From the NCBI RefSeq assembly GCF_052044135.1, contig NZ_JBQDYF010000015.1:21525-85524 (forward strand): DNA of 64,000 nt, in the 5' to 3' direction. The translations under genes and the position numbers were made by a program. The DNA is from Salinisphaera sp052044135. GTDB taxonomy: Bacteria; Pseudomonadota; Gammaproteobacteria; Nevskiales; Salinisphaeraceae. The notes beneath the pieces are model-generated. The model was not told the origin of the DNA. It made no database searches and saw nothing but the letters and a program-made list of their open reading frames with translations. Positions 44,007-52,602 of this stretch are shown here, piece by piece; the first letter of the stretch is position 1; each line of letters opens with the position of its first letter.

Positions 44007-45740
44007 TCAGGCCTCGGCAATCGACCGCCTGGCAGCGGTCAGCGGTTGGGGGGACGACGATGCGGCGTGCAGCATCTCGCGGTTGGGGCGCCCGGGCGCG
44101 ACGGTCGGCCACACGTTGTCCGCGCGGTCGATCGCGACGTGCAACAAGGCCGCACCGGGGGCGGCGAACAGGGCCCGCAGGCCGGATTCGATCTCGCCCC
44201 AGCAGGTCACCCGATGCGTCGGGATATCGAAGGCGGCCGCGAGTGCGGCGAAGTCCGGATTATCGTCCAGATCGATCTGGCTTTCGCGGTTGGCGTAGAA
44301 CAGCTCCTGCTGCTGGCGCACCAGCCCCAGACAGGCATTGTCGGCGAGCACAATCTTCACCGGCAGACGATGCCGGCGAATCGTGGCCAGTTCCTGGACG
44401 TTCATCATGAACGAGCCATCGCCGGCGACGTTGATGACCGTGCGCGCCGGATACGCGAACTGGGCGCCGATCGCCGCCGGCAGGCCGTAGCCCATCGTGC
44501 CCAGGCCGCCGCTGCTCAGATGATTGCGCGGCGCATCGAAGACGAAATGCTGGGCCACCCACATCTGATGCTGGCCCACGTCACAGGCGACAATGGCGTC
44601 GGCGGGGGCAGCCGCCGACAGCGCCCGCACGAACGCCGGGCCCGCGACCGGCGCCGCCGGATCGACGGGACTCGTGGCCTTGAAACCATCGCGCGCGCGC
44701 CAATCCCGGCACTGGCGCCGCCAGGCCGCGATCGCCAGCGGGCGCGCGGCCAGTACCGCGGCCAGACCCGACAACATGGGGCCGAGTTCGCCGCGCAGGG
44801 CAAACTCGGCGCCGCGCAACTTGTTCAGCTCGGCGGCGTCGATATCGAGATGGATCAGCCGTGCATTCGGCGCAAAACCGTCCAGGCGCCCGGTGGCCCG
44901 GTCATCGAGCCGCGCGCCCACCACCAACAGCAGATCGCAGGCATCGACCGCCTGATTGGCCGCCTTCGAACCATGCATGCCGAGCATGCCCAGATCCTCG
45001 GCGGGCGCGCGTCCGGCGTTGCCGATGCCGTTGAGGCTGTGCACATGCGGCAGGCCCGAGGCCGCCACAAAATCCCGGAATGCCGCCTCGGCGCCGCCCC
45101 GGCTCACGCCGCCCCCGCTGTAGAGCAACGGTCGCCGCGCCCGGCGCAACAGATCGAGGATGGACGCGAGTTCCGCGTCCGACGCGCCGCGGGCCGGCGC
45201 ACGCCGGGGCTCGGCGGCCGCGATGCGCGCCGCGACCGTCACCTCACCCTGCAGCACCTCCTTCGGGATATCGATCCAGACCGGCCCCGGCCGGCCGTTG
45301 GCCGCCAGCCGCAGCGCCTGGTCGATGGCCGGGCCGACGTCTTCGGACCGGGTCACGAGCGCACTGTGCTTGACGATATCCAGCGTCATGCCGAGCACAT
45401 CGACTTCCTGGAAGGCATCCGTGCCGATCAGGGTCGAGGGCGTCTGCCCGGTGATCACCACCATCGGCACCGAATCGCGGTGCGCGTTGGCGACGCCGGT
45501 GATCAGGTTAGTCGCGCCCGGGCCCGAGGTGGCAATGGCCACGCCGACCCGGCCGCTGGATCGGGCATAGCCATCGGCGGCGAGCGCACAGCCCTGTTCG
45601 TGCCGGCACAGCACATGGGTGACCCTGGCGCTGTCCACCAGCGCGTCGTACAGCGGCATGATGCAACCGCCGGGATAACCGAACACGGTATCGATGCCGT
45701 GCGCCTCGAAGATTTCCAGGATTTGTTGTGCCGCGTTCAT
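44007..45740 (-). CDS. ilvG: Acetolactate synthase large (catalytic) subunit, IlvG
   Basis: 577 residues. The thiamine-diphosphate enzyme has GIDTVFGYPGGCIMPLYDAL with the catalytic-glutamate region RHEQGCALAADGYAR. SGPGATNLITGVANAHRDSVPMVVITGQ is present in the first domain. Residues about 415-475 hold the diphosphate-binding GDGSFMMNVQEL...NNACLGLVRQQQ pattern. It makes acetolactate from pyruvate in valine and leucine synthesis, and acetohydroxybutyrate in isoleucine synthesis. It forms an operon with ilvM and is preceded by an attenuator leader; ilvE, ilvD and ilvA do not follow. Confidence 0.96.
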   Translation of the reverse strand: MNAAQQILEIFEAHGIDTVFGYPGGCIMPLYDALVDSARVTHVLCRHEQGCALAADGYARSSGRVGVAIATSGPGATNLITGVANAHRDSVPMVVITGQTPSTLIGTDAFQEVDVLGMTLDIVKHSALVTRSEDVGPAIDQALRLAANGRPGPVWIDIPKEVLQGEVTVAARIAAAEPRRAPARGASDAELASILDLLRRARRPLLYSGGGVSRGGAEAAFRDFVAASGLPHVHSLNGIGNAGRAPAEDLGMLGMHGSKAANQAVDACDLLLVVGARLDDRATGRLDGFAPNARLIHLDIDAAELNKLRGAEFALRGELGPMLSGLAAVLAARPLAIAAWRRQCRDWRARDGFKATSPVDPAAPVAGPAFVRALSAAAPADAIVACDVGQHQMWVAQHFVFDAPRNHLSSGGLGTMGYGLPAAIGAQFAYPARTVINVAGDGSFMMNVQELATIRRHRLPVKIVLADNACLGLVRQQQELFYANRESQIDLDDNPDFAALAAAFDIPTHRVTCWGEIESGLRALFAAPGAALLHVAIDRADNVWPTVAPGRPNREMLHAASSSPQPLTAARRSIAEA

Positions 45741-45779
45741 CGCCTGTCTGCCATTGATCGTCTTGCCGGTCGACCGGCC

Positions 45780-45813
45780 AAAAAAAACCCCCGGAACCTT
45801 GCGGTGCCGGGGG
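45780..45813 (-). terminator. ilv attenuator terminator
   Basis: On the minus strand an 11-bp stem with one mismatch (arms 45803-45813 and 45788-45798, loop of four) is followed by eight T residues (45787-45780). It lies between the leader peptide stop and the ilvG start, the position of a transcription attenuator. Confidence 0.9.
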
Positions 45814-45843
45814 CTTCGAAGTGCTGGGTGATCGGATGTCGGT

Positions 45844-45936
45844 CTATCTCATCGCCTCACGCACGCCAAAACCCCCGGTGGATACGAGTACCACCAGGGC
45901 GCCTACGATGCGTACGTTGATGACATTGAACAGCAT
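45844..45936 (-). CDS. ilvL: ilv operon leader peptide (attenuation)
   Basis: A 30-codon frame reading MLFNVINVRIVGALVVLVST and then GGFGVREAMR. Seven Val, two Ile and three Leu in 30 residues, including the run VGALVVLV, match the logic of ilvGMEDA leader peptides, in which ribosome stalling at branched-chain codons prevents terminator formation. A strong terminator follows 31 bases past the stop and the ilvG gene is next. The ribosome-binding site is weak. Sequence similarity to the E. coli IlvL peptide is only compositional. Confidence 0.85.
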   Translation of the reverse strand: MLFNVINVRIVGALVVLVSTGGFGVREAMR

Positions 45937-45977
45937 GACTGTGCGGTCGAGCCGGCTTCCGATAACAACGGAGTCAG

Positions 45978-46006
45978 AAGCTACGGCGCCGCCGCTCGGC
46001 TGTCAA
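45978..46006 (-). promoter_or_regulatory. Promoter of the ilvLGM operon
   Basis: On the minus strand, TTGACA (46006-46001) and TAGCTT (45983-45978) are spaced by exactly 17 bp, about 42 bp before the leader-peptide ATG. Confidence 0.78.
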
Positions 46007-46104
46007 CACCGCTGCGGCATGTTGCCGTTTCACCGCGGCCCGCGCCTGTGCCCATCTTGTCGCCGTCCGCAGCAGGCGCCGCCGTTTCCGGCCGTTGCGG
46101 TCTT

Positions 46105-46887
46105 TCAGCCCCGGCGCCAGGGCGTAAACCATGCCAGCCCGGCTTGCGTGTCATCGCGCGGGATGTATTCACAGCCGATCCAGCCAGAGTAACCCGCCGC
46201 GTCGAGCCGCTCGAACAACCACGGGTAGTTGAGTTCGCCGTCGTCGGGTTCGTGCCGCTCGGGCACGCCCGCGATCTGGATATGGCCGATGCGATCCCGG
46301 CCGGCCCGGAAGGTGCGCCAGACATCGCCGTCCATGATCTGGGCATGATAGAAATCCATCTGCACCGCCACATTCGTCGCGCCGAGCTCATGCACGATCG
46401 CATGCGCGGCCGCCTGCCGGCTGAGGAAGTACGCCGGCATGTCGCGCCTGTTGATCGGCTCGATGAGCGCGGTGATGCCGTACTCGGCAAACCGGCGCGC
46501 CGTATGCGCGAGGTTGTCGAGAAACGTCTCGTGCATGGCATCGAAATCCGCCGGCGCGGTCATGTTGCCGGCCATGACGTGCACCCGCGGGCAGTGCAGC
46601 CGCTCGGCATGAATCAGCGCGTCTTCGATCCCTGCTCGAAACTCGGCCTGGCGTCCGGGCAATGCAGCAAGGCCGCGCTCGCCGGCCTGCCAATCCCCCG
46701 GCGGGGCATTGAACAGCACCAGCTCGAGATCGTGCGCAGCGAGCTGGCGGGCGATCTCGTCGGCGTCGTGGACATAGGGAAACAGAAACTCCACAGCCGC
46801 GAAACCCGCCCGGGCAGCGCGCTCAAAGCGCGCGATGAAGTCGACTTCGTTGAACATGAAGCTGAGATTGGCGGCGAAACGCGGCAT
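46105..46887 (-). CDS. hyi: Hydroxypyruvate isomerase / 2-oxo-tetronate isomerase family protein
   Basis: 260 residues starting MPRFAANLSFMFNEVDFIARF, the conserved Hyi/OtnI opening. The TIM-barrel metal ligands appear as IEPINRRDMPAYFL (Glu), VQMDFYHAQIMDG (Asp/His), IGHIQIAGVPERHEPDDGELNY and GWIGCEYIPRDDTQAG (Glu). Known members interconvert hydroxypyruvate and tartronate semialdehyde, or 2-oxo-tetronates. No glyoxylate-carboligase or kinase neighbours confirm the pathway. It starts 13 bp after the protoporphyrinogen oxidase stop and is probably cotranscribed with it. Confidence 0.88.
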   Translation of the reverse strand: MPRFAANLSFMFNEVDFIARFERAARAGFAAVEFLFPYVHDADEIARQLAAHDLELVLFNAPPGDWQAGERGLAALPGRQAEFRAGIEDALIHAERLHCPRVHVMAGNMTAPADFDAMHETFLDNLAHTARRFAEYGITALIEPINRRDMPAYFLSRQAAAHAIVHELGATNVAVQMDFYHAQIMDGDVWRTFRAGRDRIGHIQIAGVPERHEPDDGELNYPWLFERLDAAGYSGWIGCEYIPRDDTQAGLAWFTPWRRG

Positions 46888-46900
46888 ATCGAACCCGCTT

Positions 46901-48298
46901 TCAGGAAGACGGGCCGGTACGTGCAGCGACGCGCTCTCCGACACGCCGGCCGTTGTCCAGACAATCGCCCACGGCGATGCCATCGCGCCAGTTGCCGGCG
47001 AGCGATAGCCCAGGGTGATGGGCCACAGCGGCGTCGATGGCAGCCAGGCGGTCGAGGTGGCCGATCTCGTACTGTGGAATCGCCTGCGGCCAACGCACGA
47101 CGCGCTGCCAGATGGGCGCACCGCGGATCCCCAGCAGATCGCTCAGATCGGCGATCACCTGGCCAATATGCGTGGCATCGTCCGTGTCCGTGATCCCGGA
47201 CGAACGGCGCCCGCCCAGAAACACGCTGAGCAGATGGTGCCCCGGGGGCGCGCGGTTCGGGAACAACGACGATGGAAACAACACACCCAGCGTCTGGCGT
47301 TGTTCGAGATGCGGGATCAGCAGCCCGAAACCGTCGAGCGGATGCGCGATGTCGGCGCGCCGAAATCCGAGCGATACGATATTCACCGGCGAATAGACGA
47401 TAGCCGCCAACGGCCTGGCCAGCGCCGGGTCCAGCGACGCCAGCAGACGTGCGGCGACATGAGCGGGAACCGCCAACACGAGCTCGGGCGCCCGCCAGCG
47501 ACGGCCGGCATCATCCAGAACTACCCAGTATGCCCCCTCGCGCGCGACGCGCTGGGCCCGGCAATTGCAGGCCAGCGTGGCATTGGGACGCGTGGCGATG
47601 ACCTCGGCCAGCCGATCGGCGAGCCGTTGCAGCCCCTGCGGGAAACTCAGCAACTTGCCCCGCCATTCACGCGGCATCGATGCCGGCTCGCGGTTCGAGG
47701 TCAACAGCCGTGACAGTCCGCCGCGAATCAACGAGCCGTGCGCGCGCTCGAGTTCCACCAGCCGCGGCATGGCGGCCGCGGCCGACAAGCGTTGCGGGTC
47801 GCCGGCGTAGACGCCCGACACGAACGGATCGACCAGACGCTCGAGCACCCGGGTTCCCAGCCGGCGCGTCACGAACGTCGCCAGGCTTTCGTCATCCGAG
47901 GGGCCACGCCCGACGAACGGCTCGCGCAGCAGACCGCCCCAGCCGCGCCAGCCAATCAGCGGGTTGCCCGGCGCGTTCCAGATCCGCGTCGGCAGTGCCA
48001 CCGGCTGTCCGTCGAGTGCGACGAAGCGCTTGCGGCTATTCGGGTTCGCGGGCTGGGCCTCGCCCAGCAGCGACAGCTCGCGGATCAGGGCATACAGCGG
48101 CGGCTTCATGATCACGGTGTTCGGGCCGTGCTCGATCTGCCATTCGCCCATGCGCTCGCTGCGCAGGGCACCGCCGACCCGGTCCGAGGCTTCCAGCAGC
48201 GCGACTTCTCGACCGGCCTTGGCCAACGACCACGCTGCTGCAAGCCCGGTGGCGCCACCGCCGACCACCAGCACGTCTCGGTCCAGGGCCTCGGGCAT
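46901..48298 (-). CDS. hemY: FAD-dependent protoporphyrinogen/coproporphyrinogen oxidase
   Basis: 465 residues. DVLVVGGGATGLAAAWSLAKAGREVALLEA (8-37) is the FAD-binding motif, followed by VGGALRSERMGEWQIEHGPNTVI, typical of HemY/HemG-class oxygen-dependent oxidases. FVSGVYAGDPQRLSAAAAMPRLVELERAHGSLIRG and the C-terminal SLAGNWRDGIAVGDCLDNG are strong family signatures. It converts protoporphyrinogen IX to protoporphyrin IX in haem synthesis (sometimes annotated hemG). No other haem gene is adjacent. Confidence 0.93.
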   Translation of the reverse strand: MPEALDRDVLVVGGGATGLAAAWSLAKAGREVALLEASDRVGGALRSERMGEWQIEHGPNTVIMKPPLYALIRELSLLGEAQPANPNSRKRFVALDGQPVALPTRIWNAPGNPLIGWRGWGGLLREPFVGRGPSDDESLATFVTRRLGTRVLERLVDPFVSGVYAGDPQRLSAAAAMPRLVELERAHGSLIRGGLSRLLTSNREPASMPREWRGKLLSFPQGLQRLADRLAEVIATRPNATLACNCRAQRVAREGAYWVVLDDAGRRWRAPELVLAVPAHVAARLLASLDPALARPLAAIVYSPVNIVSLGFRRADIAHPLDGFGLLIPHLEQRQTLGVLFPSSLFPNRAPPGHHLLSVFLGGRRSSGITDTDDATHIGQVIADLSDLLGIRGAPIWQRVVRWPQAIPQYEIGHLDRLAAIDAAVAHHPGLSLAGNWRDGIAVGDCLDNGRRVGERVAARTGPSS

Positions 48299-48481
48299 AA
48301 CGCCTCACGTTCAGAAAATCAGGCTTTAGTATAGCCATCCGAGCGGCAGGTTTTGCGGCAGATGCCGGCGCCATCCAGCCACCCGGCCCGGCGCTTCCAT
48401 CCGTTGCCGGGTTGACCCACGTCAACCCGGCGGCATCCGCGCGCGGCGAAACTGGAAGCCCGGATCGTTGGAGCCGTCGCC

Positions 48482-48964
48482 ATGCAACAAACCCTGCTCG
48501 TACCGCTCGATCTCAATCAGGCGTCCACTTTCAAGAGCATCTTCGCTGCCGTGGAGCGCATCGCGGACTCGAAGCCGACCCACGTCATCCTACTCACCGT
48601 CATTCCCGAAATCACGGCCGGGGTGCTGCCGTTCGTCGGCCTCGACCAACTGAACGATATCGGCAGCCTCGCCTGTGACCAGCTCGAGCGCGTGGCCGGG
48701 ACATGGCTCGATGAGGCCGTGACATGGGAAATCGAAGCTCGCATCGGCCCCATCGCGCGCACGATCGTGCAGCGCGCGGACCATTTCAATGCCGACATGA
48801 TCATCATGGCCTCGCACAACCCCGGCCATTGGGACGTGCTGCTCGGCAGCACGGCGGCCCAGGTGGTTCGGCACAGCGCTCGTTCGGTCCTGATCGTTCG
48901 GCAACACACGGCAACCGAGCCCGCCGCGCTCGACCCAATCAGCCGTGATGCGCTTTGCCTCTGA
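48482..48964 (+). CDS. Universal stress protein (UspA family)
   Basis: 160 residues with the Usp fold: TLLVPLDLNQASTFKSIFAAV at the N-terminus, HVILLTVIPE in strand 2, and the ATP-binding GHWDVLLGSTAAQVVRHSARSVLIVR (G-2x-G-9x-G(S/T)-like). The first glycine pair is partly altered (GHWDVLLGS). It probably binds nucleotide. It is a single gene; the 20-residue C-terminal tail is poorly conserved. Confidence 0.9.
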   Translation: MQQTLLVPLDLNQASTFKSIFAAVERIADSKPTHVILLTVIPEITAGVLPFVGLDQLNDIGSLACDQLERVAGTWLDEAVTWEIEARIGPIARTIVQRADHFNADMIIMASHNPGHWDVLLGSTAAQVVRHSARSVLIVRQHTATEPAALDPISRDALCL

Positions 48965-49064
48965 GCCGTCACCGGGCAACCGCCCCGGGGACCGGCCGCG
49001 ATCGCGTTTCCAAGCATCGCGCCGGGATCGCAGAATCCGACGCGACACGGCACCCGCGGCCGGG

Positions 49065-49619
49065 TCAGCCCTGGTCCTTTTTCGACGGCAATGGGCGCAT
49101 CGCCTGTGACCAGGGCGGGCGGTGCCATTCCGGATGCTGTTTCCATTCCACCTTCAACGCACGAAACCAGCGTCTGACCGCCGCAACCGACGGCAGCAAC
49201 GGCGTGTGGCACAGCTCGAAATGTATGCCGCTGATCGGGTCGTCGAAGAAAACCGCATAGTAGCCGGGCGTGTATGCCGAATACTCGGCGGGCGGATCGG
49301 TCACCTCGACGCGGTTGCGCAACAGGAAACCCTCGTGGAAGGCGTCCACTTCGCGCCGGTTTCTCGCCCAGAGGGCGACGTGATGAATCCCCGGCGCGTG
49401 ATGCCTTGAACTCAACGGGGCGCCGCCCGAGGCCGGCTGGATTCCGATATAGCTGTGGAAGAACGGGAAACGGGCCATGTAATACGTGGACCGATAACCG
49501 ATATCCAGCGTCCAGAAGCTGCGATAGCCGAGCCAGCCGAACATTCGGTCGAAGAACGCAATCGATTCCTCATAGCGAAGAACCGAGAACTCGACGTGAT
49601 GTACACCCTTCCATCTCAT
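49065..49619 (-). CDS. VOC (glyoxalase/bleomycin-resistance fold) family protein
   Basis: 184 residues starting MRWKGVHHVEFSV. The two halves of a VOC module are present: HHVEFSVLRYEESIAFFDRMFGWLGY and APGIHHVALWARNRREVDAFHEGFL. Metal-ligand candidates are the first His of HHVEF, the His of HHVALWA, and Glu in GIHFELCHTP. Function may be glyoxalase, dioxygenase or thiol transferase type; not assigned. The extra C-terminal 35 residues are basic. Confidence 0.82.
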   Translation of the reverse strand: MRWKGVHHVEFSVLRYEESIAFFDRMFGWLGYRSFWTLDIGYRSTYYMARFPFFHSYIGIQPASGGAPLSSRHHAPGIHHVALWARNRREVDAFHEGFLLRNRVEVTDPPAEYSAYTPGYYAVFFDDPISGIHFELCHTPLLPSVAAVRRWFRALKVEWKQHPEWHRPPWSQAMRPLPSKKDQG

Positions 49620-49789
49620 GACGGGCCCCCATCGGATCGAACCACGCCGGCCCACACGCTGGTGAGGCGCATCCTGAGGCACCTACACCATGCGGCCCTG
49701 CCGACAATCCCGATCTGATGCGCGGGGCGCGCGGAGCCGGCAAGGCCCATCATGCCGAGCCTTACCGGCCCCGACGCCGAACCGATCGA

Positions 49790-49900
49790 TCAGATAAAAC
49801 GCTTCTGTTCGGTCTTTGCGGCCTTGGCGGCGCGTTTCTCCTTCAGGGTCCGCGTCGGTTTCTTCTTGTCCAGTTTCTTTCGATCCATTCCCTTGCTCAT
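49790..49900 (-). CDS. Small conserved-looking lysine-rich protein
   Basis: 36 residues: MSKGMDRKKLDKKKPTRTLK followed by EKRAAKAAKTEQKRFI. GCAGGAG lies about 8 bp before the ATG. The MSKGMD-K-KKP-KTLKEKRAAKxAK pattern resembles very small basic proteins found widely in proteobacteria, without assigned function. The charge suggests nucleic-acid or ribosome association, but that is speculation. Confidence 0.68.
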   Translation of the reverse strand: MSKGMDRKKLDKKKPTRTLKEKRAAKAAKTEQKRFI

Positions 49901-50357
49901 GACACACGCTCCTGCCTGTTCATTCTGGTAATGGCAAATGCCTTGTCGTCGATGCTGCCCGGGCGCGCCCGGCGCCTCCAAGGCCCGCCGGGCCGTCTTC
50001 TCGAACGCGGCCCGTGGCCGTCGGATGCGCAACTCGCAATCGTGGACGCCACCGCCGGCAGCTCGTGTTGAGTGTATGCCAATTCGCGAGCGGACGAACG
50101 AAATAGTTGCGGCCTGCAGTCGCCACCGTCACACGACACCCCGAGGCCCGCCCAAACAACAAAACGCGGCAAGCCAGGGCCTGCATTCGATGCACATCGT
50201 ATGGCGCGGTTATTTCATCTTTTTTAACGACGACCCCGACCCGGCGACTGCCGCATCGGCCCAACGATTTCACGGCCTGCCGCATCCGAAACAGTCGCTT
50301 GTGTCTATCTAAGCCGTGAGCGGCTGTTTGGCCGCCCTATGCTCAGGAGAGCGATTG
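49901..50357. other. No convincing gene (457 bp)
   Basis: It separates the small basic gene from the fasciclin gene, which start in opposite directions. A 40-codon forward frame at 50190-50312 (MHIVWRGYFIFFNDDPDPAT...) has acceptable composition but no ribosome-binding site. Elsewhere only arginine-rich shadow frames occur. Confidence 0.4.
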
Positions 50358-50951
50358 ATGAACACAATACCCAGAAGAATCGGCACGGCGGTTGTTTCCA
50401 CTCTGCTCGGTTGCAGCCTGTTCGCCTTCGGCGCGGGCGTTGCAACCGCCAGTGGCATGCAAGACCAGCCGCCCATGGTGGGCGGCGCGCCGATGTATGC
50501 ATCGAAGACCATCGTACAAAACGCGTCACAGGCGGCGAATCTGACCACCCTGGTTGCCGCGGTCAAGGCCGCCGGCCTGGCCGGTACGCTTTCGGGACCG
50601 GGCCCGTTTACCGTATTCGCGCCCACCAATTCGGCCTTCGACGCCTTGCCGGACGGCACCGTTGCGACCCTGCTCAAACCTGCCAACAAGGCCCGGCTGC
50701 AAAAAATACTCACCTACCACGTGATCAGCGGTGACTATGATTCGACGTCGCTGATGCACATGATCGCCGCCAACGGCGACCAGGCGATGCTGGAAATGAA
50801 AACCGTGGAAGGCGAGCCGCTCACCTTCAGCATGCAAAACGGCAACCTCATGGTGACCGATGCCCACGGCAACACGGCGACCGTCACCCAGGCCGATGTG
50901 ACCCAGTCGAACGGCGTGGTCCACGTCATCAACAAGGTGCTGATGCCGTAG
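50358..50951 (+). CDS. Secreted fasciclin (FAS1) domain protein
   Basis: 197 residues with AGGAGAG before the ATG. A signal peptide (about 1-33, ending near GVATASG) is followed by one FAS1 domain: TIVQNASQAANLTTLVAAVKAAGLAGTLSGPGPFTVFAPTNSAFDALP (H1 motif) and the H2 motif near the C-terminus (VVHVINKVLMP). FAS1 proteins mediate adhesion or bind extracellular matrix-like polymers and are exported. It is monocistronic. Confidence 0.92.
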   Translation: MNTIPRRIGTAVVSTLLGCSLFAFGAGVATASGMQDQPPMVGGAPMYASKTIVQNASQAANLTTLVAAVKAAGLAGTLSGPGPFTVFAPTNSAFDALPDGTVATLLKPANKARLQKILTYHVISGDYDSTSLMHMIAANGDQAMLEMKTVEGEPLTFSMQNGNLMVTDAHGNTATVTQADVTQSNGVVHVINKVLMP

Positions 50952-50978
50952 CGCCCATTCCCATAGAGCGACGCAAAC

Positions 50979-51014
50979 CACAGGTCACGGGGCTGAGAGC
51001 CGACGTGGCCTGTG
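50979..51014. other. Hairpin downstream of the fasciclin gene
   Basis: CACAGGTCACG (50979-50989) and CGTGGCCTGTG (51004-51014) pair except for one mismatch, with an inner GGCT/AGCC stem. CCGTTTT follows, a weak T-run. It may terminate fasciclin transcription, 28 bp past the stop. Confidence 0.4.
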
Positions 51015-51161
51015 CCGTTTTCGCCGCCGGGGCGGCCACCGTCCAACACCGGCACCACGGATTTGACGACCGAATGCATCCTCAACCTTTACATTCACCA
51101 CTGATTGCTTTGTGCGCACAGCCGGCGTAATTTCGAACCACGCTCGACCGGGAGACGTTGC

Positions 51162-52511
51162 ATGCGTCGCGACTCAGCCGCCAGCGAGATCGATCCCCTG
51201 GCCGCTGCTTATGTGTTGCCGGACGGCCCGAAGGCCCCTTTCCTGCTGCGAATGCTGCGGGCTCGGCTCGATCGCAGCCAGTCGATGTCGCTCGATCAGC
51301 GCCGCGCCCAGTACGGGCCGGATTTCACGCTCAAGCTGCCGTTGTTCGGCCAATGTCTAGTCATCAGCGAACCGGGCGAAGTGCGCCAGATACTCAAGGC
51401 CGATCCAGCCGATCTCGGCAACATGGAACCTAATCTCGGTCGCGTCATGGGCTCGGGGTCGCTATTCGCCCGCGCCGGCGAATCGCATCGGGCGCAGCGC
51501 AAACTGCTCACCCCGGCCTTCCACGGCAGTCGTCTGGCCGAATATCGCGTCTTGATGGCCGCCGAAGCGCGCGCCGGCATGGCCGCCTGGCCGGCCGGCC
51601 AACCCGTGGCCAGCCTGCCGGCCATGAACGCGATCACGCTCAACATCATCCTGCGCACGGTCTTCGGGGCCGAAGGCGAGGACCTGAACACCTTGCGGGG
51701 CCTGCTGCCGCGCATGGTCAAGCTCGGTTCGGTCCTGGCGGCCACACCGATGCCCCGATGGGACCTGTTCGGCCTCGCCCCCTGGGGCCGGTTCAACCGC
51801 ATGCGGGCCGAATACGATGCGATCATCGGCCGGCTGATCGCCCGCGCCCGGGCGGACGCGACCCGCGAGCGGCGCAGCGACATCCTGGCCATGCTCATGG
51901 GCGCGACCTACGACGACGGCACGCCCATGAGCGACGGCGAGATCGCCGACGAACTCATTACCCTGCTCACCGCTGGCCACGAGACCACCGCCACAACGCT
52001 CGCCTGGGCTGTCGAACGACTGCGTCGTCATCCCGCGTTCATGGCGAAACTGGTCACGGCCGTCGACGACGGCGACGACGCGCTTCTGAACGCCTTCATC
52101 AACGAAGTGCAGCGCACGCGTCCGGTGATCGCGATGACCTTCCGCAAGGTGCTCGCCGACGGCTACGCCATCGGTCGCTGGCGCGTGCCGCGCGGCATGC
52201 ACATCATGATCGGCATTTCACTGGTCCAGACCGACCCGCGCCTGTTCGACGCGCCGCACCGCTTCCGCCCCGAGCGCTTTATCGACCAACGCCCCGATCC
52301 CTACGAACTGATCCCGTTCGGCGGTGGCGCGCGCCGGTGCATCGGCGCCGCATTCGCACACATGGAACTGCAGATCGTGCTTCGCACCCTGTTGACCGAG
52401 CACACCATCACACCCACCGACCAGCGCAGCGAAGCCTGGAAATCGCGCGGCGTCGCCTTCGCGCCGGCCGACGGCGGGCAGATCGTACGCTATCCGCGCC
52501 GCCCCGCGTGA
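51162..52511 (+). CDS. Cytochrome P450
   Basis: 449 residues with GGGAG before the ATG. The diagnostic motifs are intact: I-helix LLTAGHETTATTLAWAV (around 265), the ExxR of the K helix (NEVQRTRPVI), and haem-binding PFGGGARRCIGAAFAHMELQ (about 385-405, axial cysteine). No signal anchor is present, so it is probably soluble. The sequence resembles cyanobacterial or mycobacterial CYP110/CYP138-like fatty-acid or hydrocarbon hydroxylases. No ferredoxin or reductase gene is adjacent; electron partners must come from elsewhere. Confidence 0.93.
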   Translation: MRRDSAASEIDPLAAAYVLPDGPKAPFLLRMLRARLDRSQSMSLDQRRAQYGPDFTLKLPLFGQCLVISEPGEVRQILKADPADLGNMEPNLGRVMGSGSLFARAGESHRAQRKLLTPAFHGSRLAEYRVLMAAEARAGMAAWPAGQPVASLPAMNAITLNIILRTVFGAEGEDLNTLRGLLPRMVKLGSVLAATPMPRWDLFGLAPWGRFNRMRAEYDAIIGRLIARARADATRERRSDILAMLMGATYDDGTPMSDGEIADELITLLTAGHETTATTLAWAVERLRRHPAFMAKLVTAVDDGDDALLNAFINEVQRTRPVIAMTFRKVLADGYAIGRWRVPRGMHIMIGISLVQTDPRLFDAPHRFRPERFIDQRPDPYELIPFGGGARRCIGAAFAHMELQIVLRTLLTEHTITPTDQRSEAWKSRGVAFAPADGGQIVRYPRRPA

Positions 52512-52602
52512 GCCGGCCGAAGCCCCACAAGCCCGGCGTGCCCACGCCCCGGCGCGCCGACTCGAACACCACCGCGCCACGCACGCCGTGCGATCATGTC
52601 GC

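Noticed and set aside
43497..45920. 807-codon forward frame antisense to ilvGM
   Set aside because: Shadow of ilvG with no recognisable domain.
45741..46104. Riboswitch upstream of ilvG
   Set aside because: A leader peptide rich in branched-chain codons plus terminator explains the region without an aptamer.
50190..50312. 40-codon forward gene before the fasciclin gene
   Set aside because: Acceptable composition but no ribosome-binding site or recognisable homology; listed only within the intergenic note.
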